DNA of 44,090 nucleotides, taken from positions 1 through 44,090 of the forward strand of contig JBLHRR010000028.1 of the NCBI GenBank assembly GCA_047626155.1, given 5' to 3'. A program made the translations under genes and the position numbers. Below are positions 8,767 through 17,442 of the stretch, piece by piece (the first letter of the stretch is position 1; the number at the start of each line of letters is the position of its first letter). This DNA comes from CALGLS01 sp047626155 (GTDB lineage Bacteria > Bacteroidota > Bacteroidia > Chitinophagales > Saprospiraceae). The notes below the pieces were generated by a model. That model saw nothing but the letters and a program-made list of their open reading frames with translations, had not been told where the DNA came from and searched no databases.

Positions 8767-9054
8767 CATATTCCTTTGGAGAATTGAGGCGTAGTAAGGG
8801 GTTTTCAACCTCAACATCAAGTTCAAGTACAAGTTCAAGGCGCTCAATTCGCGTTTTTGGGGAAATTGAGCGACGGTTTAATAAACCGTATATCAATTCC
8901 CCTCCCTCAGCTCTGATCCTAAAAAAAGTCATTCTCGCTAGCACACTCTAATCAACAACCCCTGAATTTTGAAGGTCGCTTTGCAGAACCGACATAGTAA
9001 TCAGAAACCTGACAATAGAATAGAACACGGTTCGCTCGGCTACCTGCCACCCTT
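8767..9054. other. Non-coding region with two adjacent hairpins
   Basis: There is no credible gene; the small minus-strand ORF at 8747-8944 lacks any protein-like pattern. Two palindromes abut: CGCTCAATT pairs with AATTGAGCG (8841-8849 and 8864-8872), and ACGGTTTA-A-TAAACCGT follows at 8873-8889. A direct repeat of CAAGTTCAAG lies at about 8818-8840. This is the space between the divergent purH and the broken gene at 9091. Confidence 0.4.
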
Positions 9055-9062
9055 TATCTTTG
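9055..9062 (+). promoter_or_regulatory. Candidate -7 box for the interrupted gene at 9091
   Basis: TATCTTTG matches TAnnTTTG and ends 28 bases before the ATG at 9091. The ATG at 9070 lies almost at the expected transcription start, which favours 9091 as the translation start. Confidence 0.4.
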
Positions 9063-9090
9063 AACCAGCATGACGTTAAAAGGTATAACT

Positions 9091-9701
9091 ATGAAAACTT
9101 TACTACCCACATTTTTCTTGCTATTGATCTTTTCTTTACCTGTTATCTGCCAGACAAGCCTTAGCGGCAAAGTTTCTGACAGAGAATCGGGTGAAGGATT
9201 GATCGCTTCAAATGTTGCATTTTATAAAAATGGTATATTAGACTTTATTCCAAAATAGTTTGTATGTCCTCAAATGCTAATTCTCGCCAGCACTTCTCAT
9301 CCCTTCCGCTTTGCGGTTAAATCACTTGACTGTTCCCTGAACAGTCACCCTTTGGGATCGCTCTTTAATATTCGCCCGTAGCTAAGGCTACGAAGTCAAA
9401 AAAGAACTTCGTTCTTACAAAAATTATCTATTTGATTTCTGTACAAAATATTTCAGCATAAAATCTATTGATCACAGGCGTAGCTACCCCCTTTAGTGGC
9501 AACTATAAAATCAACGTTGATCCCGGTACTTATGATGTGGAGGTTTCTTATGTTGGCTATGTGAGTTCCCGTTGTAATGGAGTACTTGTCAGAGCAGGGC
9601 TGAATAACAAATTAGACATGAGACTGGGCGGCTCGGGCGGTACCTGGCGACAGTGGAATGCTCGCAAAAGAAGGCAAAAATATGGTTTTGAAATTTCATA
9701 G
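9091..9701 (+). pseudogene. Carboxypeptidase-regulatory-like secreted protein, split by a 225-bp insertion
   Basis: The first part (9091-9240) encodes a signal peptide ending VICQ and the start of a CarboxypepD_reg-like beta-sandwich (LSGKVSDRESGEGLIASN, then AFYKNGIL). The reading frame then stops at 9258. The second part resumes at 9466 with ITGVATPFSGNYKINVDPGT and VEVSYVGY, which completes the same domain. Removing 9241-9465 plus one 5-base duplicate restores a continuous frame ...NGI-L-ITGV.... After LGGSGG near 9640 the frame runs into low-complexity basic residues. A neighbouring frame (9657-9758) reads as a more protein-like tail, MLAKEGKNMVLKFHSPEAED, so a second lesion is possible. 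The intact family is a common periplasmic or surface beta-sandwich module. Confidence 0.75.
9241..9465. mobile_element. MITE-like element, 225 bp, with terminal inverted repeats and 5-bp target duplication
   Basis: The ends 9241-9264 and 9442-9465 are inverted repeats matching at 19 of 24 positions. They are flanked by TATTA (9236-9240) and TATTG (9466-9470), a probable 5-bp target-site duplication with one change. The element encodes nothing. Internally it carries four perfect hairpins: CCGC-TTT-GCGG (9306-9316), TGACTGTTC-CCT-GAACAGTCA (9327-9347), CGTAGC-TAAG-GCTACG (9377-9392) and AAGAAC-TTC-GTTCTT (9402-9416). Precise in-frame restoration of the host gene on removal is strong evidence of insertion. 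The mobilising transposase family is unknown. Confidence 0.75.
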
Positions 9702-9785
9702 CCCGGAGGCAGAAGACGTAATCAGGGAGGTTCTGAATAATGAGCCCGAAAGTCAATAAAATTTATTCTTTGACTAATTCAAATA

Positions 9786-10439
9786 TTAAGTCGGCAACTT
9801 CATCTGTTTATCTTCTATTGGTTTCTCTTCTATTGGTTTCTCTTCCGGTCGATTCACCTGCAAGTTCAGGATATTCCCCATGTGGTAGCAAGTGCGACAT
9901 CGGGCTTCGTAGGCATCTTTTTCACCAAGTACAACCGTCGCATCATTCATAGTCGTTCTGTAGGAATGCGTTGCAAGGTTTCCACAATGACTACAAATAG
10001 CGTGTACCTTAGTAATGTATTCAGCTACAGCCAATAAACCCGGCATAGGTCCAAAAGGTTTTCCTCTGAAATCCATATCCAAACCAGCAACGATAACTCT
10101 GATCCCTTTAAGCGCCAATTGCTGGCAAACGTCCGGCAAGTCATTATCAAAAAACTGAGCCTCATCTATCCCCACTACACTTACTCCCTCTGACAATTGC
10201 AATAAGCGCCTGGAATTATCTACAGGAATCGAGAGAATGGAATTGTCATCATGAGAGACCACCTTCAGGTCATCATAGCGAGTATCAATCTTAGGTTTGA
10301 AGATTTCGATCTTCTGATTGGCGATTTTAGCACGCTTTATGCGGCGAATCAACTCCTCTGTTTTACCTGAAAACATAGAGCCGCAGATGACCTCAATCCA
10401 TCCGCTACGCTGTCCTTTAAAATGTGGTTCTAGAAACAT
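9786..10439 (-). CDS. tdk: Thymidine kinase (type II)
   Basis: It phosphorylates thymidine with ATP for dTTP salvage. The 217-residue chain has the Walker A loop GSMFSGKTE (residues 21-29), a Walker-B-like GIDEAQFFD, the lasso segment MDFRGKPFGP and a structural zinc site made by CSHC and CRTC. The last 20 residues repeat EKPIE twice, owing to a short direct repeat in the DNA at about 9811-9842. That tail exceeds the usual family length and may vary between strains. The start is supported by a -7 box 27 bases upstream. Confidence 0.97.
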   Translation of the reverse strand: MFLEPHFKGQRSGWIEVICGSMFSGKTEELIRRIKRAKIANQKIEIFKPKIDTRYDDLKVVSHDDNSILSIPVDNSRRLLQLSEGVSVVGIDEAQFFDNDLPDVCQQLALKGIRVIVAGLDMDFRGKPFGPMPGLLAVAEYITKVHAICSHCGNLATHSYRTTMNDATVVLGEKDAYEARCRTCYHMGNILNLQVNRPEEKPIEEKPIEDKQMKLPT

Positions 10440-10465
10440 GGTGTAGTTACTTTGTTTGACTGGAA

Positions 10466-10473
10466 CAAAAGTA
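10466..10473 (-). promoter_or_regulatory. Candidate -7 box for tdk
   Basis: The minus strand reads TACTTTTG (TAnnTTTG), about 27 bases upstream of the tdk ATG. No clear -33 TTG is present. Confidence 0.4.
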
Positions 10474-10662
10474 GTAATTTCGGGGCAGAGAATGAAACGC
10501 TTTTGTTTTTGTAACAGTTATAGCGCAACGAGACACTACGTTTTTCGTTGATAAAATGCGAAGTTCTTATTTTTTTCGTTATGTTTCCTGAGGTTACAAA
10601 AAGTGTCTGAACCTCGTGTTAGCTAAATCGTCTTAGATTAAATCAAACTATATCATCGTCTT

Positions 10663-11358
10663 ATGAATTTGAAAGAAGCTAAAATAATGTTGGAAAAGAT
10701 CAATCGCTTGTATGACAGCATGATCATAGACTCCAAGATTGATCCTTTTGAGCAAGAGCTTATGCTGAGCTATATTAAAAAAATGTATGCGGCCTTTTCG
10801 GCAAATGGAGAAGCTATGAACCCGGTTGTTGAAAGCAGACCAGCTCCTAAAGTCGTTAAGCGTATCGTGGTTGATCCGCCAAAGGTTGTCGCTCCGTCTC
10901 CTGTTTCTGATCCGGAAGAACTGGAAATGATAGAAGTCGCTGAAGTTGTACCACCAGCGCCAGCTCCTAAACCTCAGCCTAAACCAAGCCCAAAGCCGAA
11001 ACCGAAACCGGCCCCTACTCCACCACCAGTGGTCAAAGTGACTACTGTGAATGATGACATCGCTGAACTTTTCGCTGATGATGAAGGGAAGGAACTCTCT
11101 GATCGACTGGCTTCATTGCCTATAAATGACCTTACCAAGGCCATGGGACTCAACGAAAGAATACTTACCGTAAATGAATTGTTTGGTAAAGACCAACAAG
11201 CGTTCACCACTTCCATGAACATCATGAATACCATGGGGAATTTTGAAGAGGCAAAAGTTCATCTTGCAGAATGTGCTCAAAAATATGGATGGATAGATGG
11301 TAAAAAAGTAAAAAAGGTTAAGGTATTTATTAAATTGGTTAAGAGGCGGTATAAATAA
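10663..11358 (+). CDS. Conserved protein of unknown function with Pro/Lys linker
   Basis: A 231-residue protein without signal peptide or membrane segment. Residues 1-45 form a helical domain (LKEAKIMLEKINRLYDSMI) that includes an acidic D-x-x-x-x-E pattern. Residues about 60-125 are a Pro/Lys/Val-rich linker with PKPxPKP repeats. Residues about 135-231 form a second helical domain, including LNERILTVNELFGKDQQAF and a basic end KVKVFIKLVKRRYK. The C-terminal pattern (NER/NDR..F..ELFGxD...F......L) recurs in Bacteroidota proteins of unknown function. It lies 88 bases upstream of pfkA on the same strand, so co-transcription is possible. No function can be assigned. Confidence 0.85.
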   Translation: MNLKEAKIMLEKINRLYDSMIIDSKIDPFEQELMLSYIKKMYAAFSANGEAMNPVVESRPAPKVVKRIVVDPPKVVAPSPVSDPEELEMIEVAEVVPPAPAPKPQPKPSPKPKPKPAPTPPPVVKVTTVNDDIAELFADDEGKELSDRLASLPINDLTKAMGLNERILTVNELFGKDQQAFTTSMNIMNTMGNFEEAKVHLAECAQKYGWIDGKKVKKVKVFIKLVKRRYK

Positions 11359-11446
11359 AATTCGCAACTCTTTAGCCGTTGGCTTCTAGCAGTTAGCTAA
11401 AATCCATATATGGAAATAGGTACTAAGATTCAATCTAAATTAAACG

Positions 11447-12415
11447 ATGAAAAAAATAGCTGTTTTCACCTCCGGAGGTGATGCCCCTGGAATGAATGCT
11501 TGTGTAAGGGCTGTGGTCAGAACTGCCTTGAATAAAGGATTATCAGTCTGTGGAATCATGAGGGGTTATGAAGGGATGATTGATGGAGAATTTATAGAAA
11601 TGAATTCTCGGTCTGTTAGTAATATCATTCAATTGGGTGGTACCATTTTGCAATCGGCACGATCTGAGCGTTTTCGGACGAAGGAAGGCCGGGCTCAGGC
11701 TTTCGCAAATTTACAGAAAGCTGGGATTGATGGCATCGTAGCCATTGGTGGCGACGGCACTTTCACCGGAGCTCATATTTTTATGCAGGAGTATGACATT
11801 CCTTTCATCGGCATTCCGGGAACGATTGATAATGATTTGTATGGAACGGACTTCACCATTGGTTATGATACAGCGATTAATACAGCTATGAATGCCATCG
11901 ACAATATTAAGGATACGGCGAATGCACATAACCGCTTATTCTTTGTGGAGGTCATGGGCCGTGATGCTGGCTTTATTGCTTTGCGAGCTGGTATTGCTAC
12001 TGGAGCAGAGGCCGTTCTAGTTCCGGAAACAAAAACAAATATTGATGAGCTGATGGATATGTTGGAAGAGAATTATAAGAAAAAGAAAAGGGCCAGTATC
12101 ATTGTGGTTGCAGAAGGAGACGATGGAGGTGGCGCTTTTGAAATTGCCAATCAGGTGAAAGCACGAACCGATAATTTTGACATCCGAGTAACGGTACTGG
12201 GACATTTGCAAAGAGGTGGACGCCCTACGTGTATGGAACGAGTGCTGGCAAGCCGTCTGGGTTTAGAATCCGTAAGGGCTTTGTTAGACGGAAAGCGATC
12301 CGTAATGGTCGGACAGGTTCACAAAGATATTGTTTACACGCCTTTTGACAACGCCATAAAACATAATGACCAATTAAACCCGGTATTGATGGAGATGGTC
12401 GAGATACTTTCTTAA
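11447..12415 (+). CDS. pfkA: ATP-dependent 6-phosphofructokinase
   Basis: It phosphorylates fructose 6-phosphate to fructose 1,6-bisphosphate, the committed glycolytic step. The 322-residue length is typical of bacterial PfkA. Visible motifs are TSGGDAPGMNACVR at the N-terminus, the ATP-loop GGDGTFTGAH, the catalytic segment PGTIDNDLYGTDFTIGYDTA and the substrate-binding MGRDAGFIA. GHLQRGG occurs near residue 250. GGDGT with Gly after Asp is typical of ATP-dependent rather than pyrophosphate-dependent enzymes. Confidence 0.97.
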   Translation: MKKIAVFTSGGDAPGMNACVRAVVRTALNKGLSVCGIMRGYEGMIDGEFIEMNSRSVSNIIQLGGTILQSARSERFRTKEGRAQAFANLQKAGIDGIVAIGGDGTFTGAHIFMQEYDIPFIGIPGTIDNDLYGTDFTIGYDTAINTAMNAIDNIKDTANAHNRLFFVEVMGRDAGFIALRAGIATGAEAVLVPETKTNIDELMDMLEENYKKKKRASIIVVAEGDDGGGAFEIANQVKARTDNFDIRVTVLGHLQRGGRPTCMERVLASRLGLESVRALLDGKRSVMVGQVHKDIVYTPFDNAIKHNDQLNPVLMEMVEILS

Positions 12416-12466
12416 TTTTAATATGGCTCAAACTCTTTAACTGTTAACTTCCCAATATTGTGCTAT

Positions 12467-12590
12467 GTAACAACAAAAAATTAACTCCCCGATTTGGAAA
12501 CGATTATGTAAATCAAAATGACCAAAGGGAGAGTGATTTATTATAATCGTTTCCACCAAAGAAATCGGGAAATTATTTTTTGTGTAATAC
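12467..12590 (+). repeat. 124-bp palindromic repeat, copy 1
   Basis: This is about 94% identical to 22245-22367. It folds into a long hairpin: CCCGATTT with AAATCGGG, GGAAACGATTAT with ATAATCGTTTCC, and TAAATCA with TGATTTA. There is a 7-base one-sided internal loop and an apical loop containing GACCAAAGGG. The outer ends are related inverted repeats (GTAACAACAAAAAATTAA and, reversed, GTATTACACAAAAAATAATT). TAT flanks both sides, a possible 3-bp target duplication. It lies 51 bases past pfkA and could also act as its terminator, because a T-rich run follows the stem. Confidence 0.75.
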
Positions 12591-12668
12591 TATCAAAAAA
12601 TTCAACTACTAAACAATTACATTTTTTCATTAAAAATGCACTACTCACAAAACCTTTCTTCCTAAACC

Positions 12669-13418
12669 ATGAGTCAAACCTACCAAGCTACGCTGTTGGA
12701 TCGCATTCGATTACCGCTCTATTTTCTGGCTTTAATCTGGAGTATTCATCTTATGCAATATACGATGGACTGGAACCTCGGTTACCTTGGCGTGTACCCT
12801 CGAACGCTCCCTGGCACAAAGGGCATTTTATTGGCTCCACTAATTCATGCCGATTTCAAACATTTAATTAACAACAGTATTCCGTTTTTTGTATTGGGTT
12901 CTATTATGTTATATTTCTATCCAAAAGTAGCGGTGAATGGTTTCATCAGAATATATTTTTTCACCGGTTTAATGGTTTGGTTAATTGGTAATTTCTTTTT
13001 CTGTGGCTTGGAATACGGACACCGTTGCAACAGCTATCATATTGGTGCGAGTGGCGTGGTATATGGCCTGGCTACATTTATTATGGGAACAGGGATTTTC
13101 CGACGAAACATTAAGTCCATCGTACTGGCACTGATTGTATTGTTCTATTACAGTGGGATGTTTATGGGGATTTTACCTCGGGAGGAGGGCGTCAGTTGGG
13201 AGAGTCATCTATATGGAGGAATCATTGGACTTTTGGTGGCCTGGTATTATCGTCATGACTTGGAGACTGATGAGGTTCCCACTCCTCCTTCCTGGGCAAA
13301 CGAAGCCCCTCCTGAAGGGGAATACTTCTTACCAAGAGATGTTTTCGAAATGACAAAATGGGAAAGGCGACAAGGAGGAAGTGGAAAACCCGATGGTTTT
13401 ACTTCAACAAGAAGGTGA
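12669..13418 (+). CDS. Rhomboid-family intramembrane serine protease
   Basis: A 249-residue polytopic membrane protein that should cleave transmembrane substrates within the bilayer. Catalytic residues are visible: Ser128 in the GASG motif (HIGASGVVYG) and His180 in the SHLYGG segment of a later helix. Both are preceded by the HxxxN-like loop HADFKHLINNSIP. About six hydrophobic segments are present, and the C-terminus is a soluble Pro/Glu-rich tail. The annotated start follows the palindromic repeat by 78 bases. The substrate is unknown. Confidence 0.93.
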   Translation: MSQTYQATLLDRIRLPLYFLALIWSIHLMQYTMDWNLGYLGVYPRTLPGTKGILLAPLIHADFKHLINNSIPFFVLGSIMLYFYPKVAVNGFIRIYFFTGLMVWLIGNFFFCGLEYGHRCNSYHIGASGVVYGLATFIMGTGIFRRNIKSIVLALIVLFYYSGMFMGILPREEGVSWESHLYGGIIGLLVAWYYRHDLETDEVPTPPSWANEAPPEGEYFLPRDVFEMTKWERRQGGSGKPDGFTSTRR

Positions 13419-13453
13419 TTATTATTATACTAAAAATGGTTATCCTTAAAATA

Positions 13454-13486
13454 ACATATCCCCTCCCAAAGAGGGAGAGGATATGT
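13454..13486. terminator. Bidirectional terminator hairpin between convergent genes
   Basis: ACATATCC..TCCC pairs with GGGA..GGATATGT around an AAAGA loop. It lies between the rhomboid gene (plus) and the M4 peptidase gene (minus). The T run is weak, so termination efficiency is uncertain. Confidence 0.55.
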
Positions 13487-13539
13487 CTTTCTACATAAAT
13501 TAAACCTGTACAGGTATTTAATATATTGTACTATTAATT

Positions 13540-16500
13540 CTATTCCATTCCCTTCACTATCTTCTTCGCCAATATTCCTTCTGCTGTTTTTAATTGTAGC
13601 AAATAAGTCCCTCTGGCCAATTCTTTAAGAGGTAAAATTATTTCATTTTGACCAAACTGAAGATCTATTGTTGAAAAATAGATTTGCTTACCCATCAAAT
13701 CAAAAACAGAGACTGCTCCATTGGCAACAGTAGTACTTTCATAAACCACCCGAAGCTCATTACCAAAAGGATTTGGGCTTGTTTGTAAATCTCCTGTTAG
13801 TGTTCCTACTTCATAGGTTGGAATCATTAAGTTACGATCTCCGGTGGCATACCATACCCCCCAAGTAGCATTATCTATCACAACGGACGGATCACCCGAA
13901 GCGTTTATTTTATCTGTGCTCAGACCGTTGACCGCTATCACCGAATTACCATCGGTACTGGTACCTGTAAAAACAATCTTAGTATCATCCGTCGAATAGT
14001 TTGGGTAGCCTAATCGGTCGTTTTCCCAAATGACGCCCTGATCAGAAGTTTCCAAATTAATTCCTCGTACAGAATATTCCACTGAAGATCCAGTGGCGTC
14101 TATTAAATCAAAAGCAATGATATAAGGGGAGTTCTTAGAAAAAGTAGGATTTCCAACAGAAATGTTTTCAGGAAGACCGCTAAATAATTTTTGAATTTCT
14201 CCATCACCCCAATTACTCGCCTGATTGTTCCATACACGGATAAAACCAATATCCCAATAAGAAATATCGTCACCAAAATCACTGTTGATACTACTTTGCG
14301 CATCATACATTACATACTCTCCACTTATATCAAATTCTAAAACATCCGCGTAATCTACATCTCCGGTAGTTACGCCTTGCGTGAACGTAGGGTTATACAA
14401 TTCAAAGGTTTGTGATGTACCTAAGCCAAAATCATAAACCCACAAGGTATTGTCAAAATTGGTATTTACTGCTGCTATACGCAAACCGTCCTTAGAGATG
14501 GCTACCGTTCGCCACATCCCGCTAGTGGTCAAATTCTGCTCGCTAACAATGCTCCCGTTAGACCAATCTACCTCCACTTCCCAAATATTATTATCATCTC
14601 CAACAAATTCCAAATAACGACCGTCATCAGAAATACTCGGTTTACTAAGATGATCTCTACTGGTAAAGCCGCCATCGGGCGTTCCATCTGTCAATACATT
14701 GTTGATGTTATCCAACCCAATGTCTGACCATAAGATAAACTCATCCCCAGGATTAACACCGGCATCTGTTTGCGTGGTAGTGCCTGGCCCTGCTCCAATG
14801 CCTACTTCTTCAAAAGCATTAGCGGCTATATCTGCAACAGACTGACCAAAGTCGTTTCCAGCCACTTCGACTACTGCATTTCTAAGGTCGATAAATTTGG
14901 AAGAAGCTACTAAGTAATCGCGTAGTACCTTGTAGTATATTTGTTCTGCGTTTGCTTTCCCAACACTACTATTACTAGCTATTTTAAAAAAGGCAAAATT
15001 CACAATACCACTATTAATGTGTACCCCGCCATTATCCTGAGAGCCTGTATACCTTTCATCATAATGATTCGGTTGCCAGTAGAAATCTGAGGAGTTCCCT
15101 CCATTGTGAGGATTCGACATATCACGCATTGCGCCCGTCGGAAACACACTGTTATTAGCAATATCTTCTCCGATTTGCCAATCGTCCCGATCTATCATTG
15201 CACCAAAAATATCAGCGAAGGATTCATTCATAGCTCCTGATTCATTTTGGTAATTCAAGTTAGCTGTTCCCTGGATAACTCCGTGAGCCATTTCGTGTCC
15301 GGCCACGTCCAAACCTTTTGCTAGCGGGGAATCAAATGCCTGGTCGCCATTGCCATAAAACATCGCTTGTCCGTTCCAAAAAGCATTATCCATATCCGCA
15401 CCGTTGGACTCTGTGATATTGATGATGGAAACGATATTCCCTCCTTGTCCATTAATAGAGTTACGATTAAATGTATTCTTAAAGTACTCATAAGCAAGGC
15501 CACCATTATAGTGAGCAGAAACACTGGTCGCGTTGTTCCAATTATTGTTAGAAGAGGTGACATGACTGGCCTGAAAAGAACTATTTTCCGGAGAATCATT
15601 ATTGCCATCAATGGTCCATATCGCTCCAATTGGTTCATTTGGAATATTGGATGAGCCCGCATTAAACATACTTCTAGAAGCATCAATCATAAAGAAAGTG
15701 CCGCTCTCTTGATACACGTTTATAATTCTATTCACACCCAACAGATCAGTTGCATTCGCTGTAGTCGGAGGTGGGGCTGTGGCCACAGCGGTGCTGGTGG
15801 TCGCAGCAGCACCTATTGGGAAAGAACTATTCAATTTAACATCCTGAATATTGGATACATCATGACCGTTTGGATGTGCAGCACAACGACCGCCATGTAT
15901 CTGACAGATGTTATTATACTTATGTAAAATAGCTCCTGTCTGCGCATCCACGAAGTACTCCCAACGAGAGATAATGTTTGGGCGAGCCGTAACATGCCAG
16001 GCCAGATGAACTTCTTCTGCTTTTTCATTTTTATGATAAATAAGCAAACTAGCTTCCAATTGAACCCCACCTAACAATTCTTCTTCAAACCCGGGTAAGT
16101 CTTTAAATGTTGTCTGATCACTAACATCACTTTGCACCAAATCCATTGCCGCTTCTTCTGTGAGTTGTGGTGTAATATCTTCCAAATTCGCTGTTGGATA
16201 ATAGCGTCCATTAAAGAGGTGAATGGCATCGTCCTTTTCATGTAAAATGATTTCAGCTCCATACACCTTGAGTCCTTGAAAGTATTGTTGGAGGCGAATG
16301 TGTTGCACTCCATCTTCATCTTCTCTTACCGTTTGTATTTCAAACTCTTCTTCCGGATTTTTAATTTGCAGCAAACCTTTAACGCTGTTCAGATACTCCT
16401 GACTAATGGACGTTACTGTTCTTGCACCAACAGCTATTGTTTTAGGGGTTCCTTTTATCCACACCGGAAGACTATTGTTATTACTTCGCCTTACATTTAG

Positions 16501-16740
16501 TTTCTTTTCAGCAAGTTGTAACAGCGGTAAGTTTTGAAAATCAAAATGCAGTTGATCAAAAACGCTAGGCGTGCTTTTCGGTAGCGTCGCTTGATTTTTT
16601 CTTTCCAAATTAATGTCGCTCATATCAACGCTCTGAGGATTATGATTTGTAGGAGGACTCGGCTTTTGCAATTGAGCGAACAAGCAATTCCCTAACATTA
16701 GGAATACCATAGTTAAGGAAATTGTAAATTGCTTTTTCAT
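13540..16740 (-). CDS. Secreted M4 (thermolysin-like) metallopeptidase with beta-propeller and T9SS tail
   Basis: A 1066-residue zinc endopeptidase exported by Sec and then the type IX system. The order is: signal peptide ending LFAQ, FTP/PepSY-type propeptide (about 60-280), M4 catalytic domain (about 310-690), beta-propeller-like repeats with PSISDDGRYLEFV, VAISKDGLRIAAV and NYSTDDTKIVFTG (about 715-975), and a type A sorting domain from SPNPFGNELRVVY to the end. Zinc ligands are His482 and His486 of HEMAH and Glu506 of GAMNESFAD. Glu483 is the catalytic base and His574 in NGGVHINSG the transition-state His. The spacings match thermolysin. The propeller between peptidase and sorting domain is unusual relative to plain M4 enzymes. 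It probably supplies peptide nutrients or matures surface proteins. Confidence 0.96.
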   Translation of the reverse strand: MKKQFTISLTMVFLMLGNCLFAQLQKPSPPTNHNPQSVDMSDINLERKNQATLPKSTPSVFDQLHFDFQNLPLLQLAEKKLNVRRSNNNSLPVWIKGTPKTIAVGARTVTSISQEYLNSVKGLLQIKNPEEEFEIQTVREDEDGVQHIRLQQYFQGLKVYGAEIILHEKDDAIHLFNGRYYPTANLEDITPQLTEEAAMDLVQSDVSDQTTFKDLPGFEEELLGGVQLEASLLIYHKNEKAEEVHLAWHVTARPNIISRWEYFVDAQTGAILHKYNNICQIHGGRCAAHPNGHDVSNIQDVKLNSSFPIGAAATTSTAVATAPPPTTANATDLLGVNRIINVYQESGTFFMIDASRSMFNAGSSNIPNEPIGAIWTIDGNNDSPENSSFQASHVTSSNNNWNNATSVSAHYNGGLAYEYFKNTFNRNSINGQGGNIVSIINITESNGADMDNAFWNGQAMFYGNGDQAFDSPLAKGLDVAGHEMAHGVIQGTANLNYQNESGAMNESFADIFGAMIDRDDWQIGEDIANNSVFPTGAMRDMSNPHNGGNSSDFYWQPNHYDERYTGSQDNGGVHINSGIVNFAFFKIASNSSVGKANAEQIYYKVLRDYLVASSKFIDLRNAVVEVAGNDFGQSVADIAANAFEEVGIGAGPGTTTQTDAGVNPGDEFILWSDIGLDNINNVLTDGTPDGGFTSRDHLSKPSISDDGRYLEFVGDDNNIWEVEVDWSNGSIVSEQNLTTSGMWRTVAISKDGLRIAAVNTNFDNTLWVYDFGLGTSQTFELYNPTFTQGVTTGDVDYADVLEFDISGEYVMYDAQSSINSDFGDDISYWDIGFIRVWNNQASNWGDGEIQKLFSGLPENISVGNPTFSKNSPYIIAFDLIDATGSSVEYSVRGINLETSDQGVIWENDRLGYPNYSTDDTKIVFTGTSTDGNSVIAVNGLSTDKINASGDPSVVIDNATWGVWYATGDRNLMIPTYEVGTLTGDLQTSPNPFGNELRVVYESTTVANGAVSVFDLMGKQIYFSTIDLQFGQNEIILPLKELARGTYLLQLKTAEGILAKKIVKGME

Positions 16741-16917
16741 ATTTTTTATTAGTTGAATGGGTTAGTTGTAAACTTTTGCTAGCGTAACCCCAACCCCTAA
16801 AGGGGAGTTACATCTCGGTGAATTTAAAAGGAAGTACAAAATGAAGCTTGTTTCTGAAAATGCATACTTATGTAATGGGTTATACTTTATTTTGTTTTGG
16901 CTTCCCAGTATTCTAGT
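16741..16917. other. Intergenic region with a CCCCTAAAGGGG hairpin
   Basis: A hairpin at about 16784-16812 pairs GTAAC with GTTAC around CCCCTAAAGGGG. It could be a terminator for the small lipoprotein gene or leader structure of the M4 gene. No ORF or clear -7 box was seen. Confidence 0.35.
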
Positions 16918-17358
16918 TTATTCCTTGGCAATAAGTGAAGACAGTTGGCTGTAAAACAATTTCAGGGTATGCTCCATTTCTGATTTACTGTTACCCCAGG
17001 TTAATTTTTTTGCTGTTCCTTCTTCTGTTTTGAATTCGATGAAGTAATATAGATTACCAGGATCATTGACTTCCATTTTATCTAAACCAAGGAAGTTGAA
17101 ATTCTTAAATGCCTGAGCTACCGCATCTTTCTTTACGCCCTTTATTGGAACGAAGAGTTTGTCTTTGCTGCTGCGTTTGAATAATTGACCGTTTTCCAAA
17201 AGAGTATAATCGGTTACCAAACCGGAGAAACCGCCGCCACTTCCAAAAGTGATCTGCGCGTCAGGAAAATCAGTGGGGGTATATTTAGTCGTTTTGCAAG
17301 AAGAATAAAAAAGAACGACCAACAGCAAGGAAAGCGTAGTAATTATAAGTTTAGTCAT
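16918..17358 (-). CDS. Small lipoprotein of unknown function
   Basis: A 146-residue protein with a hydrophobic N-terminus and the lipobox-like YSSC (Cys21). The mature part starts with KTTKYTPTDFPDAQITFGSGGGF and looks like a single small alpha/beta domain (GLVTDYTLLENGQLFKR, FLGLDKMEVNDPGNLYYFIE, KLTWGN). I do not recognise a named family. It is on the same strand as the M4 peptidase, 177 bases upstream of it. Its own -7 box (17409-17416) suggests it begins a transcription unit. Confidence 0.85.
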   Translation of the reverse strand: MTKLIITTLSLLLVVLFYSSCKTTKYTPTDFPDAQITFGSGGGFSGLVTDYTLLENGQLFKRSSKDKLFVPIKGVKKDAVAQAFKNFNFLGLDKMEVNDPGNLYYFIEFKTEEGTAKKLTWGNSKSEMEHTLKLFYSQLSSLIAKE

Positions 17359-17408
17359 TAGGTATTGTGTTTTGATGAATAGAAGGAATTAATTTCTTAG
17401 TGACCTAT

Positions 17409-17416
17409 CAAATGTA
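17409..17416 (-). promoter_or_regulatory. Candidate -7 box for the small lipoprotein
   Basis: The minus strand reads TACATTTG, 51 bases before the start codon at 17358. The -33 TTG is not evident. Confidence 0.4.
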
Positions 17417-17442
17417 GCAAATTATCTTAATTTTGGGGTGGG

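Noticed and set aside
8747..8944. Minus-strand 65-codon ORF upstream of purH
   Set aside because: Basic, low-complexity translation overlapping the purH -7 box and two hairpins; probably chance.
11711..11929. Antisense ORFs within pfkA and other strong genes
   Set aside because: They are reading-frame shadows of well-supported genes with no independent signals.
12518..12871. Plus-strand 117-codon ORF before the rhomboid gene
   Set aside because: It reads through the palindromic repeat and then the rhomboid gene in the wrong frame.
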